A stretch of 64,000 nt of DNA from Vibrio algicola (GCF_009601765.2 NZ_CP045699.1:620001-684000), one strand, 5' to 3'; positions 8,916 to 18,631 are shown, counted from the first letter of the stretch. The notes: generated by a model from the letters alone, not told the origin. Numbers and translations are program-made.

Positions 8916-9628
8916 AACTTGCGCCTGAAAGAGACCTGAATCGCGAGCAAAAAATCGTGATTGATGACATCGATATACCCGTGTTAGTTGATGGCAATGA
9001 ACATGCCGCTATCACGGTTTTGTTGGCTCATGGCGCTGGTGCGGGAATGGATCATGAGTTTATGACTGATATCGCGCAGCGTTTAGCTTGCGAACAAATC
9101 AAAGTGGTGCGCTTTAATTTTCCTTACATGGCCAAGCGGGCGATCACAGGCAAGAAGAGTCCGCCGGATCGCGCACCAAAATTATTAGCCGCGTTTGAAG
9201 CGTTAATTGCCCATTATACTCAATCAAAAACCTGCTTATTTTTAGCGGGTAAGTCGATGGGGGGACGCATGGCAAGCCATCTATCTCAACTTGAAACCGT
9301 GCGCGGCGTAATGTGTTTAGGTTTTCCTTTTCATCCGCCAAAACAGCTTGAAAAATATCGTGGTGAGCATCTTGCCTGTGTGACTAAACCTATGTTGATT
9401 GTGCAAGGCGAGCGCGATACTTTCGGTACCCGTGAGGAGTGTAGTGCGTTTGTACTGTCATCTTCTATTGCACTTGAATTTATCCCAGATGGTGATCATG
9501 GTTTTAAACCTCGAGTGCGTTCTGGTTTTACTGAAACGGGCAACCGCGAATTAGCCGTGACCAAGATGCGTGATTTTATTGAGCGTAATACTGGCGCGAT
9601 GAGGAATGACAATGACAACAACATCTAA
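8912..9628 (+). CDS. Alpha/beta-hydrolase family protein
   Basis: The 238-residue product looks like a cytoplasmic alpha/beta hydrolase of the small KANL3/Tex30-like (dienelactone-hydrolase superfamily) group. Visible are the oxyanion-loop segment LLAHGAGAGMDH near residue 31, the nucleophile elbow AGKSMGGRMAS (serine), LIVQGERDTFG with the likely acid, and the catalytic-histidine segment PDGDHGFKPR. The substrate is not known. Its start overlaps the end of gcvA by four bases (ATGA) and its end overlaps the DUF423 gene, so gcvA-hydrolase-DUF423-rlmM form a tight operon. Confidence 0.85.
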   Translation: MKLAPERDLNREQKIVIDDIDIPVLVDGNEHAAITVLLAHGAGAGMDHEFMTDIAQRLACEQIKVVRFNFPYMAKRAITGKKSPPDRAPKLLAAFEALIAHYTQSKTCLFLAGKSMGGRMASHLSQLETVRGVMCLGFPFHPPKQLEKYRGEHLACVTKPMLIVQGERDTFGTREECSAFVLSSSIALEFIPDGDHGFKPRVRSGFTETGNRELAVTKMRDFIERNTGAMRNDNDNNI

Positions 9629-10121
9629 AGTGTTTGCATGCAAAGGACAGCGTTTACTGGCCGTTGCGGGTATCTCTGGCTTTATCGTGGTGGCGCTAGG
9701 TGCATTTGCCGCTCACGGATTAACTAAAATGTTGCCAGAGTATTTGCTAGCGGTATTTAAAACCGGGGTGCAATACCAAGCGTGGCATACCTTTGCACTG
9801 TTGGCGTGTGGCATTTTATTGCAAATAACGGCCCAGCAGCAACAGATGGGCTCGAAACAACAACAGGCGGATTCGCAAAATCAACAGACGGATCCTAAGC
9901 ATCAAATAAACCGCTATAATGAAAAAGCACGAAAAGGGCTAGCTTATGCTGGTGGTTGCTTTATCATCGGCATCCTTTGCTTTAGTGGTAGTCTTTATGC
10001 GCTGGCACTAACCGGCATAAAATGGTTTGGTCCGATTACCCCACTCGGTGGTGTGTTCTTTATGCTGGGCTGGATCATTTTTACCCTTTCTGTAATAAGA
10101 CTTAATAAGGTGACATCGTGA
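9612..10121 (+). CDS. ygdD: DUF423 membrane protein (YgdD-like) with Q-rich loop insert
   Basis: An inner-membrane protein of unknown function. It carries the DUF423 pattern: [67 protein letters not shown], making four likely membrane helices. E. coli YgdD has about 131 residues; this one has 169, the excess being a hydrophilic Gln-rich insert (about residues 75-110) between helices 2 and 3. I chose ATG 9612 because GAGG at 9601 is 7 bases away, against 1 base for ATG 9606. In E. coli it also lies between gcvA and rlmM. It overlaps the hydrolase gene and rlmM. Confidence 0.88.
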   Translation: MTTTSKVFACKGQRLLAVAGISGFIVVALGAFAAHGLTKMLPEYLLAVFKTGVQYQAWHTFALLACGILLQITAQQQQMGSKQQQADSQNQQTDPKHQINRYNEKARKGLAYAGGCFIIGILCFSGSLYALALTGIKWFGPITPLGGVFFMLGWIIFTLSVIRLNKVTS

Positions 10122-11209
10122 AACACGTTTTACTTTACTGCCGCTCTGGCTTTGAAAAAGAGTGTGCGGGTGAAATTCAAGACAAAGCCAATGACCTAGA
10201 ACTTTTTGGCTTCCCGCGTGTTAAAAAACAATCGGGCTATGTTGTGTTTGAATGTTACCAAGACGGTGATGCCGATAAGCTGATCAGTAAGATTGACTTT
10301 AAAACTCTGATCTTTGCTCGTCAAATGATGGCGGTCAGTGCTGAGCTATCCAATTTACCGGTGGAAGATCGTATTTCTCCGATTTTAGCGGCACTGGAAG
10401 CGCAAGATAAATTTCCAATGTGTGGTGATATCCGGATTGAAACGCCAGACACCAACGAAGCCAAAGAGCTACTGAAGTTTTGCCGTAAATTTACCGTACC
10501 AATGCGCTCGGCATTACGTGGTAAAGGCTTTTTGTTTGCTAAAGATAATGCCAAAAAGCCAGTCTTGCACGTGTGCTTTACCGCGCCAGGCCAGTGTTAT
10601 GTGGGCTATTCATTGCCGCAAAACAACTCGCAGTTTTTTATGGGGATCCCGCGTTTAAAATTCCCATCCGATGCACCGAGTCGTTCGACTTTAAAACTCG
10701 AAGAAGCGTTCCATGTGTTTATTCCTAAAGATGAGTTAGATACTCGTTTAGCACCTGGCATGTGGGCAGTTGACCTTGGGGCTTGCCCTGGCGGTTGGAC
10801 TTACCAATTGGTGAAGCGTTCGATGTTTGTACACGCCGTCGATAACGGTGCGATGGCGCAAAGCTTAATGGATACCGGCCAAGTGAAGTATCACGCTGCC
10901 GATGGCTTTAAGTTTATCCCACCGAAGAAAAACGTGACTTGGATTGTGTGTGACATGATCGAGAAGCCATCACGTGTTGCTCAGCTAATGGGTGAGTGGT
11001 TGATCCGTGGTTTGGCGAAAGAAGCGATTTTCAACCTTAAACTGCCAATGAAAGGCCGTTACGATGAAGTGCTGGATGATATTGAAAACTTGAAGCAGTT
11101 CTTCGATGAAAATGAAGTGCCTTACAAGCTACAAGCGAAACATTTGTACCATGATCGTGAAGAAATCACTGTCCATGTGCAAGTATTGAAAAATATCTCC
11201 CCATACTAA
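10118..11209 (+). CDS. rlmM: 23S rRNA 2'-O-methyltransferase RlmM (C2498)
   Basis: RlmM methylates the 2'-OH of C2498 in 23S rRNA using S-adenosylmethionine. The 363-residue protein has an N-terminal THUMP-like domain and a C-terminal Rossmann methyltransferase domain with [14 protein letters not shown] near residues 217-230, [14 protein letters not shown] and [13 protein letters not shown] (K-D-K-E type motif). The start is GTG 10118, overlapping the upstream stop (GTGA), which indicates translational coupling. It ends just before a strong terminator. Confidence 0.95.
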   Translation: MKHVLLYCRSGFEKECAGEIQDKANDLELFGFPRVKKQSGYVVFECYQDGDADKLISKIDFKTLIFARQMMAVSAELSNLPVEDRISPILAALEAQDKFPMCGDIRIETPDTNEAKELLKFCRKFTVPMRSALRGKGFLFAKDNAKKPVLHVCFTAPGQCYVGYSLPQNNSQFFMGIPRLKFPSDAPSRSTLKLEEAFHVFIPKDELDTRLAPGMWAVDLGACPGGWTYQLVKRSMFVHAVDNGAMAQSLMDTGQVKYHAADGFKFIPPKKNVTWIVCDMIEKPSRVAQLMGEWLIRGLAKEAIFNLKLPMKGRYDEVLDDIENLKQFFDENEVPYKLQAKHLYHDREEITVHVQVLKNISPY

Positions 11210-11220
11210 AAAGTGATTTA

Positions 11221-11250
11221 GGGCGAGCTGGACAGCTCGCCCTTGTTTTT
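11221..11250 (+). terminator. Rho-independent terminator after rlmM
   Basis: GGGCGAGCT pairs perfectly with AGCTCGCCC, followed by TTGTTTTT. It closes the gcvA-rlmM operon. Confidence 0.85.
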
Positions 11251-11380
11251 AACTTAACTTGTGTTGTGACAAGAGAGAAAATAAATAATTAAATTAGGCT
11301 ATCTTACAAGCGAGATTCCCTGTCTATTCGCTTAAGCTCATACATGGAATGACAGTTGTGAGTCGATTTTGATTCCGTTG

Positions 11381-12154
11381 TTACGCTTTATTCTCAAACC
11401 TCACATCCTGCAAATTAAAGCCAAGCTTCATATCGGTTTTTAAGGCAGCGATCTGCTTGCAGGTTCTGGCCAGTTCAATATGTTCATCCAATTTCTTTCG
11501 ATATTTGGGTGCTAGATCTTCAGCGGCATAAGCGCTTTCAATATCGCCATATTGTTGCAATATTTCTTTGGCAGCTTTAGGGCCAACACCAGGGACGCCC
11601 GGTACTTTACTGGAACTGATCCCAGTCAATCCCCAATAATCGGCCAGTTGCTGTGGTTGTACCCCAAACTCTTGCTCGATAAATGGTGCGTCTAACCAGC
11701 GGTGTTGGAAGTAATCACGAATTTGGATATTGAGCGTCAGCAGTTGGCAATAGCCTTTATCGGTCGAAATAATAGTCGTTTTCTCTCCAGCAGAAGCCAC
11801 TTTACACGCCAAGGTTGCCACTAAATCATCGGCTTCATCACCATCGGATAACAGAGAATCAATCCCAAATTCCCACCATGCCGCTTGAATCGATTCTAAA
11901 CCTGCGAGTAACGCTTCAGGCATCGGCTTTCGATTTTCTTTGTAACTTGGCAGTACTTCGGCGCGCCAGCCACGGTTTTGCAAATGATGATCAAACACCG
12001 CAATAATATGAGTCGGTTGGGATTCATTAATGATTTTATGCAAGGTTCGAGTAGTGGTCTCAATGGTGCGGGCGATATCATTGGGATCGGGCTGAGCGGA
12101 ATGGACGCGGCGAATTAAGTTGAGCGCATCAATGATCACCAAATGAATCGACAT
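11381..12154 (-). CDS. xni: Flap endonuclease Xni (exodeoxyribonuclease IX)
   Basis: The 257-residue protein matches the 5'-nuclease/flap-endonuclease domain seen alone in Xni: HLVIIDALNLIRR at the start (metal-binding Asp), then DGDEADDLVATLA, TTIISTDKGYCQLL, and the helix-hairpin-helix region GLTGISSSKVPGVPGVGPKAAKEIL. Xni cleaves 5' flaps and lacks some acidic residues of full FEN enzymes. ATG 12154 is followed directly by the conserved N-terminus. It lies downstream of ppnN on the same strand but is separated from it by a terminator and a repeat element. Confidence 0.93.
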   Translation of the reverse strand: MSIHLVIIDALNLIRRVHSAQPDPNDIARTIETTTRTLHKIINESQPTHIIAVFDHHLQNRGWRAEVLPSYKENRKPMPEALLAGLESIQAAWWEFGIDSLLSDGDEADDLVATLACKVASAGEKTTIISTDKGYCQLLTLNIQIRDYFQHRWLDAPFIEQEFGVQPQQLADYWGLTGISSSKVPGVPGVGPKAAKEILQQYGDIESAYAAEDLAPKYRKKLDEHIELARTCKQIAALKTDMKLGFNLQDVRFENKA

Positions 12155-12177
12155 AGTTTTCCTTGCTGAGTATTAAA

Positions 12178-12305
12178 TATACCCGTCTTACTTGAAGCTG
12201 CAGCTTTGTTGGCTGCGCTAACTCACCCCAATCACTTAGGCAAGCTAAGCTCATGGTGCTTCGTTTACTTGCCGCCTCACTGCAACTTCAATTACTTTGG
12301 GTATA
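12178..12305. repeat. Intergenic repeat family B, full copy (128 bp)
   Basis: The element starts TATACCCGTCTTACTTGAAG and ends with a stretch whose reverse complement is TATACCCAAAGTAATTGAAG, giving terminal inverted repeats of about 25 bases. A half copy in the opposite orientation lies at 22213-22285. TATACCC-ended repeats of this sort are common between genes in vibrios. No reading frame is evident. Confidence 0.75.
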
Positions 12306-12325
12306 GAAAGTGATAGAACAGGTAT

Positions 12326-12358
12326 AAAAAAGCTTCTGGCACGTCATGTACCAGAAGC
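12326..12358 (-). terminator. Rho-independent terminator after ppnN
   Basis: On the minus strand GCTTCTGG pairs with CCAGAAGC, followed by six U residues. Confidence 0.75.
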
Positions 12359-12398
12359 GTATTAGCTTAACATATTCGTTGCGGTTGATCTTTGATGA

Positions 12399-13754
12399 TC
12401 ATTTGGCGATTTGATAGCAAGGAATGTATTCAGAGCCAGGTAATTTCATGCGTTGCTGAGTCACGAAATCATTGAGCAAAGTATCCATTTTGGCCATTAA
12501 ATTACGGTCGCCATCAATAATAAATGGACCATGCTTTTTGATCTCTTTGATCCCTTCCGATTTTACATTACCCGCTACAATGCCAGAGAAGGCTTTGCGT
12601 AGATTGGCCGCCAGTTTTTCTGGTGGTTGTTCTAAATGTAAATCCAACGCGGCCATTGATTGATGGGTTGGGATAAATGGGGCTTGGAATTCTGGCTCAA
12701 TATGCAAAGACCAGTTAAAACTGTAGGCATCTTCATTGGCTTTGCGGTGCTCTTTTACTTCCACCATTGCATCTTTCATAATGCGTGCGGCTTGGGCCGG
12801 ATCATCAATCACGATCTGGTAATGTTTCTGCGCGTCAGGCCCTAGTGTGTCATGGATAAATTGATCGATTGAGCGGAAGTAAGCTTCACTTTCTTTTGGC
12901 CCCGTTAACACTAGTGGCAAGGGTTGATCGGCGTTATTTGGATGCATTAAGATGCCAAGTATATAAAGCAATTCTTCGGCTGTGCCAGGGCCACCGGGGA
13001 AGATAATGATCCCATGTCCCATGCGCACAAAGCTTTCTAAACGCTTTTCGATATCTGGCATGATGATCAGCTCATTAACCACTGGATTTGGCGGCTCGGC
13101 GGCAATAATAGAAGGCTCGGTTAAGCCAATATAACGCTGATTAGTATAACGCTGTTTGGCATGACCAACTGCCGCGCCTTTCATTGGGCCTTCCATTGCG
13201 CCAGGACCACAGCCGGTACAAATATTCATTTCACGCAAACCAAGCTCGTTGCCCACTTTACGCGTATATTGATATTCAATTTCGTTAATCGAATGTCCAC
13301 CCCAACACACTACAAGATTAGGATCAAAACCGGCGTGTAAGGCTTTGGCATTCCGCAGAATACTAAACACTAAATTGGTGATCAGAACCGGTTCAGTCAA
13401 ATTTAATGCTTGTCGGTCTGCCAGTTGCATGTGCAAAAACACAATATCGCGCAGCACTGAGAATAAATGCGATTGGATACCTTTAATGATGGTGCCATCG
13501 ACAAAGGCATGCTCGGGCGGATCGGTGAGTTCAATTTGGATCCCGCGTTCACGGCGTAAAACTTCAACTTCAAATGAGAGATTTTGGCTGAGTAATTGCT
13601 CTGAGTTATCGGTGTGACTGCCTGAGTTGAGCACGGCTAGAGAACAGCTACGATATAATTGATAGAGGTCACTAGAGGCGGCTTTTTTGAGTTTGCTAAC
13701 TTCTAATTGGGATAATAAATCTAAACTGCCCATTGGGCTTATTTGGGTGATCAT
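12399..13754 (-). CDS. ppnN: Pyrimidine/purine nucleotide 5'-monophosphate nucleosidase PpnN
   Basis: PpnN (formerly YgdH) cleaves nucleoside monophosphates to base and ribose 5-phosphate and in E. coli is stimulated by (p)ppGpp. The 451-residue protein contains the LOG-family phosphoribohydrolase core: [25 protein letters not shown], and the PGGPGTAEE motif near residue 253, flanked by extra N- and C-terminal domains as in PpnN. ATG 13754 gives the full family length. It belongs with queF, syd, truC and yqcC, neighbours in E. coli too. Confidence 0.94.
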   Translation of the reverse strand: MITQISPMGSLDLLSQLEVSKLKKAASSDLYQLYRSCSLAVLNSGSHTDNSEQLLSQNLSFEVEVLRRERGIQIELTDPPEHAFVDGTIIKGIQSHLFSVLRDIVFLHMQLADRQALNLTEPVLITNLVFSILRNAKALHAGFDPNLVVCWGGHSINEIEYQYTRKVGNELGLREMNICTGCGPGAMEGPMKGAAVGHAKQRYTNQRYIGLTEPSIIAAEPPNPVVNELIIMPDIEKRLESFVRMGHGIIIFPGGPGTAEELLYILGILMHPNNADQPLPLVLTGPKESEAYFRSIDQFIHDTLGPDAQKHYQIVIDDPAQAARIMKDAMVEVKEHRKANEDAYSFNWSLHIEPEFQAPFIPTHQSMAALDLHLEQPPEKLAANLRKAFSGIVAGNVKSEGIKEIKKHGPFIIDGDRNLMAKMDTLLNDFVTQQRMKLPGSEYIPCYQIAK

Positions 13755-13780
13755 AACAGATTCCTTCCAACTTGATCTTC

Positions 13781-13826
13781 TATACCCGTTTAACTTAAAA
13801 CGCTAGCGCCAAATTAAGCGGGTATA
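13781..13826. repeat. Short palindromic repeat with TATACCCG ends
   Basis: TATACCCGTTTAACTT at the left is matched by a right end whose reverse complement is TATACCCGCTTAATTT, over a 46-base span. It looks like an internally shortened relative of repeat family B, just upstream of ppnN. Confidence 0.6.
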
Positions 13827-13899
13827 GAATCGGGTTTGTTTTTATTTTTCTTAACATTACACCGATTCGTCAAGCGATACTACAAGCTTTGTTGTGTAG

Positions 13900-16191
13900 T
13901 TAGAAGTCAGGCTTTTCATTGCGGATGATTTCTTTGGCTAGCTCATCATTACCACTTAAGGTTTGAATTTTTATTAGTCCTTGGTTGACCGCTTGTTGGC
14001 AAGCTAAGCGAGTGTTATCGGACGCAAAGCTGGCTGCTGGAGCATTTTTAATTGCCGATAAATGGATCCATTGACTTTTGGTTTCGCCTTCATGCTTACT
14101 CATTTGACGCCCGATATAAATGGCCATTAATAATATATCGATTAACTCTTTATCGTTAATGGCGGTGTAGGCTTTCGGTAAAAACGGATATTCCGCCATC
14201 CCCATTCTTATGTGGCGTTTAATATCAGTATCAGTTTGAAAACCTTCGACCCAAGAATTGATTTTTTCAAACATTTCTTTAGCCGACCCTTGGTGGGTAG
14301 CTTTGGGTTCAATATATAAAAATCTCCCATCAGCAAAATGATAGAGGCGAGCAGGGGCGGTGACAAAGGTTTTTAAATGTGCGCCAAATGCTTGTTCTAT
14401 TTCTAGCCCTGCTTGATAACCGCGTTTTAGATAAACATTGCGTAAGAAAGTGACATCAAACATCACGAAATACAGTCGGTCGATCAAAGGTTCGTTAATT
14501 AATTCGCCCAATCTCCACTGTTCAAATACCGCACTACTGCGTTGTAATGATTTGGGGAGCTTAACATTGAGTAGCTTTAAATTTTGTAATCGTGAACGAG
14601 TGTGGGTATAGAGTTCAAGAGTTTGCTCCTCTAGATCTGCCCGTATTTTCGTATTCACAGAGCCGCGATAAATGATAAGAGCTAGCATTAAAAAGCAAAC
14701 AAATAACAATATAAAGGTGGATTTTTGATATTCACTATATTGCTGCTGACTGCGCGCAAGGTTATCTTCTAAACCTGCATAATGGAGAGATTGTTCAATA
14801 ATATCCTTTTGTTGACGAAATACTTCGTCATTAATCGCATTAAATTGTTCCTGCTGGTTTTTCCATAAAGCTTGGTAGTGCTTCTGTGTTTTAAAAGCTT
14901 GCTGGTAATTCCCTTGTTGTTGATAGGCAGAGGAGCGAATGTTATAAGCATCCATTTTGAGGCGATTGTTTCTTATTTTATTCGCAATGGTTAACGCATG
15001 TTGACTACTGTTTAATGCTGCGCTCGCATCATTATTGGAGAGCGCTAATGCGGCCTGTAATAAATAAATTTCGGCATCTCGCCCCGAGTAACCGCTACTT
15101 TTTACCATGGCGATGGTTTGGGTGAGGTAAATTTCAGCATGGGAAAAATCAAATAATTTCAGATAGGTATTGGCAATGTTAATTTTCAAATCAATGATTT
15201 TTTCAGGTTTTTTTAAGGCTGTTTCATTGTCTAATACATTGAGATAATTGACTAAAGCAAGGTTATATTTACCTTGCTGAAAATAAGTGTCAGCCATTAG
15301 TTTCAATGTGTCAGATAATGCCTCGGAATAGGGGTAATTATCATAAAAATCGGCGGCTTCTGTGGTGTGCTCTATCGCTTTGTCAAATACCTGGCGAGTA
15401 TAAAACAGTTTGGCGAGTAATAAGTTTGCTTTGGCTAATTCGATACTATCGCCTTCTTTTACCGCCATCCAATAGGTAATAAGAAGTTGGGTAAGCGAGT
15501 CGTCGTACTCGCTTTGCTCAAGGTAATATTGACCTAAAGTGAGGTGGTAATCGATGGTAAGTAAGGTCGATTTTAACGCAATGACGTAGTTTTCAGCTTG
15601 TTTAAATGCTGCTTCTGCTTTGATTGTGTCACCTTGATATGCATAGATTTTAGCTTCAAACATATAAAGATTATAATGGAACTCTTGCTTCCAGTTAGTA
15701 GCTTGTGCTTCTTGCTGTAACTGATTTTTTATCTGGGTGATTTTCTGGTTGATCGAACTAATATTATGATTTTGTTGCCACAATAATTGGCTTTGGATCA
15801 GTTGCGAATCGAGTAGAGGTTGAGGTAATTGATAATGTTGTGCAATGCTTTCGGCGTTTCTGATGGTGAGCAGTGCTTGCTGTGGCTGGTTGCTGTGTTG
15901 ATAAGCCAAAGCCATAATTTGCAGAGCTTCAATGCTGGTGGCGGGCGTGCGGATGCTATTTTCGCTGCCATCTTTCGATAAGGTGTAATCTTGACTGTTA
16001 GTGGCCACCAGTTTTCGGGTCGCCAAAAACTGCTTGGTGACTTCAAGCGATTTTTGTGGATTAACGCTTAAGAGTCTTTCCGCTTCTTGCGCAACTGGCG
16101 ATAGGTATACTTTAGCTTGTGCTAGGGTGCTAAAAAGTAAGCTACTCAATAAAAAACTGAGCACCATAAGGCTTTGAGCCAATCTATTCAT
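13900..16191 (-). CDS. TPR-repeat membrane protein with degenerate GGDEF-like C-terminus
   Basis: I do not know a named function. From ATG 16191 the 763-residue product has a signal peptide or N-terminal anchor (MNRLAQSLMVLSFLLSSLLFSTLAQA), a long helical region of tetratricopeptide-like repeats (about residues 30-480), a membrane helix near 487-507, a short coiled coil, and a cytoplasmic C-terminal domain (about 575-690). That domain resembles GGDEF: FVMFDVTFLRNVYLKRGYQ corresponds to the DxDxFKxxND region and ADGRFLYIE to the GGDEF site, so the catalytic residues are missing. An upstream in-frame start at 16260 would overlap queF and is less likely. It is 28 bases after queF, so probably cotranscribed. 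Confidence 0.75.
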   Translation of the reverse strand: MNRLAQSLMVLSFLLSSLLFSTLAQAKVYLSPVAQEAERLLSVNPQKSLEVTKQFLATRKLVATNSQDYTLSKDGSENSIRTPATSIEALQIMALAYQHSNQPQQALLTIRNAESIAQHYQLPQPLLDSQLIQSQLLWQQNHNISSINQKITQIKNQLQQEAQATNWKQEFHYNLYMFEAKIYAYQGDTIKAEAAFKQAENYVIALKSTLLTIDYHLTLGQYYLEQSEYDDSLTQLLITYWMAVKEGDSIELAKANLLLAKLFYTRQVFDKAIEHTTEAADFYDNYPYSEALSDTLKLMADTYFQQGKYNLALVNYLNVLDNETALKKPEKIIDLKINIANTYLKLFDFSHAEIYLTQTIAMVKSSGYSGRDAEIYLLQAALALSNNDASAALNSSQHALTIANKIRNNRLKMDAYNIRSSAYQQQGNYQQAFKTQKHYQALWKNQQEQFNAINDEVFRQQKDIIEQSLHYAGLEDNLARSQQQYSEYQKSTFILLFVCFLMLALIIYRGSVNTKIRADLEEQTLELYTHTRSRLQNLKLLNVKLPKSLQRSSAVFEQWRLGELINEPLIDRLYFVMFDVTFLRNVYLKRGYQAGLEIEQAFGAHLKTFVTAPARLYHFADGRFLYIEPKATHQGSAKEMFEKINSWVEGFQTDTDIKRHIRMGMAEYPFLPKAYTAINDKELIDILLMAIYIGRQMSKHEGETKSQWIHLSAIKNAPAASFASDNTRLACQQAVNQGLIKIQTLSGNDELAKEIIRNEKPDF

Positions 16192-16219
16192 TGCAGTGTA
16201 TATTCTCTTGAAATTAAAA

Positions 16220-17116
16220 TTACTGACGTGCCATACGTTGCATATTCGTCGGGTGTGCACATTTACTCGAGCGATAAGGATTGATGTCTAATCCACCTCG
16301 ACGAGTATAGCGGGCATAAACGGTTAATTCTGTCGGTTGGCAGTATTTCTGGATATCACAAAAGATACGTTCCACGCATTGTTCATGAAATTCATTATGT
16401 TCACGAAAAGAAACCAAATAACGTAATAGTGCTTGTTGTGAAATTTTATTGCCTGTGTATTGAATTTCAACACTGCCCCAATCGGGTTGGTTGGTGATCA
16501 AACAATTGGATTTTAATAAATGGCTGTGTAGGGTTTCACTGACTTGTTGGTCGCAAGTGGCATCTTGTAGATATTGCTCATTAAATTGGTAATCGGTGAT
16601 TTCGATATCTTGATTATCAATGCATAACCCTTGCATGCTGACGATCGGTTGTTGATTGTAGTGATCAACATGATGCAAGCACACCTCAACGGGTTCTCCA
16701 GCACAGGCTGATAAATCTGCTTTTAAAGTCTCTTCGACTTGCTGCCAATTCTCAAAACGAGTTTGGTTGATGCTATTTAAATACAGCTTAAACGATTTTG
16801 ATTCAATTAAATTAGGGCTGGTGAGCGGCAGTGATACATCACCAATGGCAACTTGCGGCAAACCTTTATTATTGAGCCATGATATCTCATATAACGTCCA
16901 GATATCACAACCAATAAAGGGCAGATTTTCGACTTGATGTAATCCCAGATCTTGACGATTTAAACTGCGCGGCACACCTTGCAATAAACTGGCGTCATAA
17001 TCGTGACGATATTGAGTGTGTTGACCTAATGTTAAGCCTTGTAATTCTTTAGCATTGGCATATTTGGTGGAGCTGGTTTGGGCAGATAAAGATTTAGATT
17101 TTTCAGGGTTAGTCAT
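16220..17116 (-). CDS. queF: NADPH-dependent 7-cyano-7-deazaguanine reductase QueF
   Basis: QueF reduces preQ0 to preQ1 in queuosine synthesis. The 298-residue protein is of the long two-T-fold type: [18 protein letters not shown] in the N-terminal half, the family motif [11 protein letters not shown] near residue 105, and the catalytic [12 protein letters not shown] with Cys205 (which forms the thioimide) and Asp212. [11 protein letters not shown] carries the substrate-binding glutamate. It is slightly longer at the N-terminus than the 282-residue E. coli enzyme. Divergent from syd, as in E. coli. Confidence 0.96.
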   Translation of the reverse strand: MTNPEKSKSLSAQTSSTKYANAKELQGLTLGQHTQYRHDYDASLLQGVPRSLNRQDLGLHQVENLPFIGCDIWTLYEISWLNNKGLPQVAIGDVSLPLTSPNLIESKSFKLYLNSINQTRFENWQQVEETLKADLSACAGEPVEVCLHHVDHYNQQPIVSMQGLCIDNQDIEITDYQFNEQYLQDATCDQQVSETLHSHLLKSNCLITNQPDWGSVEIQYTGNKISQQALLRYLVSFREHNEFHEQCVERIFCDIQKYCQPTELTVYARYTRRGGLDINPYRSSKCAHPTNMQRMARQ

Positions 17117-17151
17117 AGTAGAATCTTGGTTTGTTACAATTACCCGAATAG

Positions 17152-17173
17152 TAATACCAATTCCATTTGGTAT
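17152..17173. repeat. Solo end of repeat family A
   Basis: TAATACCAATTCCATTTGGTAT contains ATACCAA and TTGGTAT as a perfect 7-bp inverted pair and matches the termini of the family A repeats at 465-616 and 22308-22459. It may be an element reduced to its fused ends, located in the queF-syd divergent promoter region. Confidence 0.5.
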
Positions 17174-17212
17174 CTATACAATAGCCATATAATTTTGAAT
17201 TTGGAGCCTTGA

Positions 17213-17761
17213 ATGAACCATAATATTGCTCACACTTTAGCGGCGCTCACTTCCGATTTTGTGACTCAATGGGAACAAGCGTACCAAAGCCGCCCAATTG
17301 CCAATGAAATGCAAGGCTTACCTTCACCGTGTTTACAAACTAGCCTCGGCAGCAAAGAGGTTGAGTGGCTACCACAAGAGCGTGACCAAGTAGCAGATTT
17401 TGGCAATTTAGAACGTGGTATTGAGCTGATTATTCATTCTGATATCAAAGCGTTCTATGGCTCACAATACAGCGCCGATTTAACCCTTTCGTGGAACAAT
17501 AAACCATTCACTTTATTGCAAGTGTGGAGTGATGAGGACTTTGTGACTCTGCAAGAAAATATCTTGGGGCATTTAGTGACTCAGCGCCGTCTAAAATTAA
17601 AACCCACCGTGTTTATTGGCACCACTGATGCCGAGTTAGATGTGGTGTCGATCTGTAATATGACTGGCGAAGTGATTTTAGAACGTTTGGGCACCGCCAA
17701 CCGCGATGTATTAAGCCCCAATATCGAACAGTTTTTAACCCAATGCCAAGTCGAAGTGTAA
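17213..17761 (+). CDS. syd: SecY-interacting protein Syd
   Basis: Syd is a small acidic cytoplasmic protein that binds SecY at the inner membrane. The 182-residue product has the expected length and pattern: LTSDFVTQWEQAYQSRP, CLQTSLGSKEVEWLPQER, NLERGIELIIHSDIKAFYGSQYS, WSDEDFVTLQENILGHL and the C-terminal FIGTTDAELDVVSICN. It starts at ATG 17213, divergent from queF, and is followed 12 bases later by the zinc-ribbon gene, suggesting a two-gene operon. Confidence 0.95.
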   Translation: MNHNIAHTLAALTSDFVTQWEQAYQSRPIANEMQGLPSPCLQTSLGSKEVEWLPQERDQVADFGNLERGIELIIHSDIKAFYGSQYSADLTLSWNNKPFTLLQVWSDEDFVTLQENILGHLVTQRRLKLKPTVFIGTTDAELDVVSICNMTGEVILERLGTANRDVLSPNIEQFLTQCQVEV

Positions 17762-17773
17762 GAAGGAAGTCGA

Positions 17774-18562
17774 GTGTACGTTGTAGAGTTGCAATTTGAA
17801 TGTTTTGATAACACCACTATGGATGCGGTTGAAAAATCGATCAATGGTTTATTAGATGCGTTACGTTTTAATGGCCAGATTTTAGGTCGTGAATTTCCAA
17901 TCATCATTGGTGAGGGGGAATTTCGGGTTCGCTTAATTTGTCCAGAATCCGATAGTATGCATCCGCAGTATCACTCGGCGTATGTCAAAGTGTGCTTGCA
18001 GCGTTTAACCGAAGCGAAAGTCTTAGCGCCTAAAGTAAGAGTGTTAGGGCAAGATTTAAACTCAGAGCAGACGGTATCGCATCAAGAGACGGGGCAGTCG
18101 AGTTGGCAGATTTTGTACACTACTTTTGTGCATTCTTGTTCGCCATTACGCTGCGGTGATACCTTTAGGCCAATCCCGTTATACCATAATCCACCCACGT
18201 TAAATGGCGATCATAAAGCGATTATTAAGTGGCAAACTGAATGGCAAGCGTGTGATGAAATTCAAATGGCTGGCGCGACCCAAGCCGAACATGCGACGCT
18301 AAAAGAAATCTCCGATGTGAGCAGTTATTTGTTTCGTCGTGGTTGGGATTTGCGCGGACGCCTAGAATACTTAACGAAAATCCCGACCTATTACTATTTA
18401 TATCGTATTGGCGGCGAAAGCCTAGAAGCGGAAAAGCAACGCCGCTGTCCACGTTGTGATGGTGACTGGAAACTGGAAAAACCTCTGCATGATATTTTTT
18501 ATTTCAAATGTGATGATTGCCGGATCGTGTCAAATATCTCGTGGGATCAGCTGAAAAGCTAA
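17774..18562 (+). CDS. DUF2310 zinc-ribbon-containing protein
   Basis: The 262-residue protein belongs to the DUF2310 group, known mostly from vibrios and relatives. The C-terminus contains a clear zinc-ribbon, RRCPRCDGDWKL ... FKCDDCRIVSN, with two CxxC knuckles about 20 residues apart. The N-terminal part has no motif I recognise. The start is GTG 17774, supported by AAGGAAG 6 bases upstream. It follows syd by 12 bases. A nucleic-acid or protein-binding role is possible but unproven. Confidence 0.8.
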   Translation: MYVVELQFECFDNTTMDAVEKSINGLLDALRFNGQILGREFPIIIGEGEFRVRLICPESDSMHPQYHSAYVKVCLQRLTEAKVLAPKVRVLGQDLNSEQTVSHQETGQSSWQILYTTFVHSCSPLRCGDTFRPIPLYHNPPTLNGDHKAIIKWQTEWQACDEIQMAGATQAEHATLKEISDVSSYLFRRGWDLRGRLEYLTKIPTYYYLYRIGGESLEAEKQRRCPRCDGDWKLEKPLHDIFYFKCDDCRIVSNISWDQLKS

Positions 18563-18598
18563 GTTTGTCCGGCTCAATCATCTTGCTACCTTAAAGAG

Positions 18599-18630
18599 AA
18601 AAACGAGTGATTAATAATGACTCGTTTTTT
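18599..18630. terminator. Terminator between convergent DUF2310 gene and yaiI
   Basis: AAACGAGT pairs with ACTCGTTT over a 11-base loop, with A residues before and T residues after; it can act in both directions. Confidence 0.7.
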
Positions 18631-18631
18631 G

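Noticed and set aside
16192..16260. Longer N-terminus for the TPR protein (start at 16260)
   Set aside because: It would overlap queF by 41 bases and place 23 residues before an otherwise typical signal peptide.
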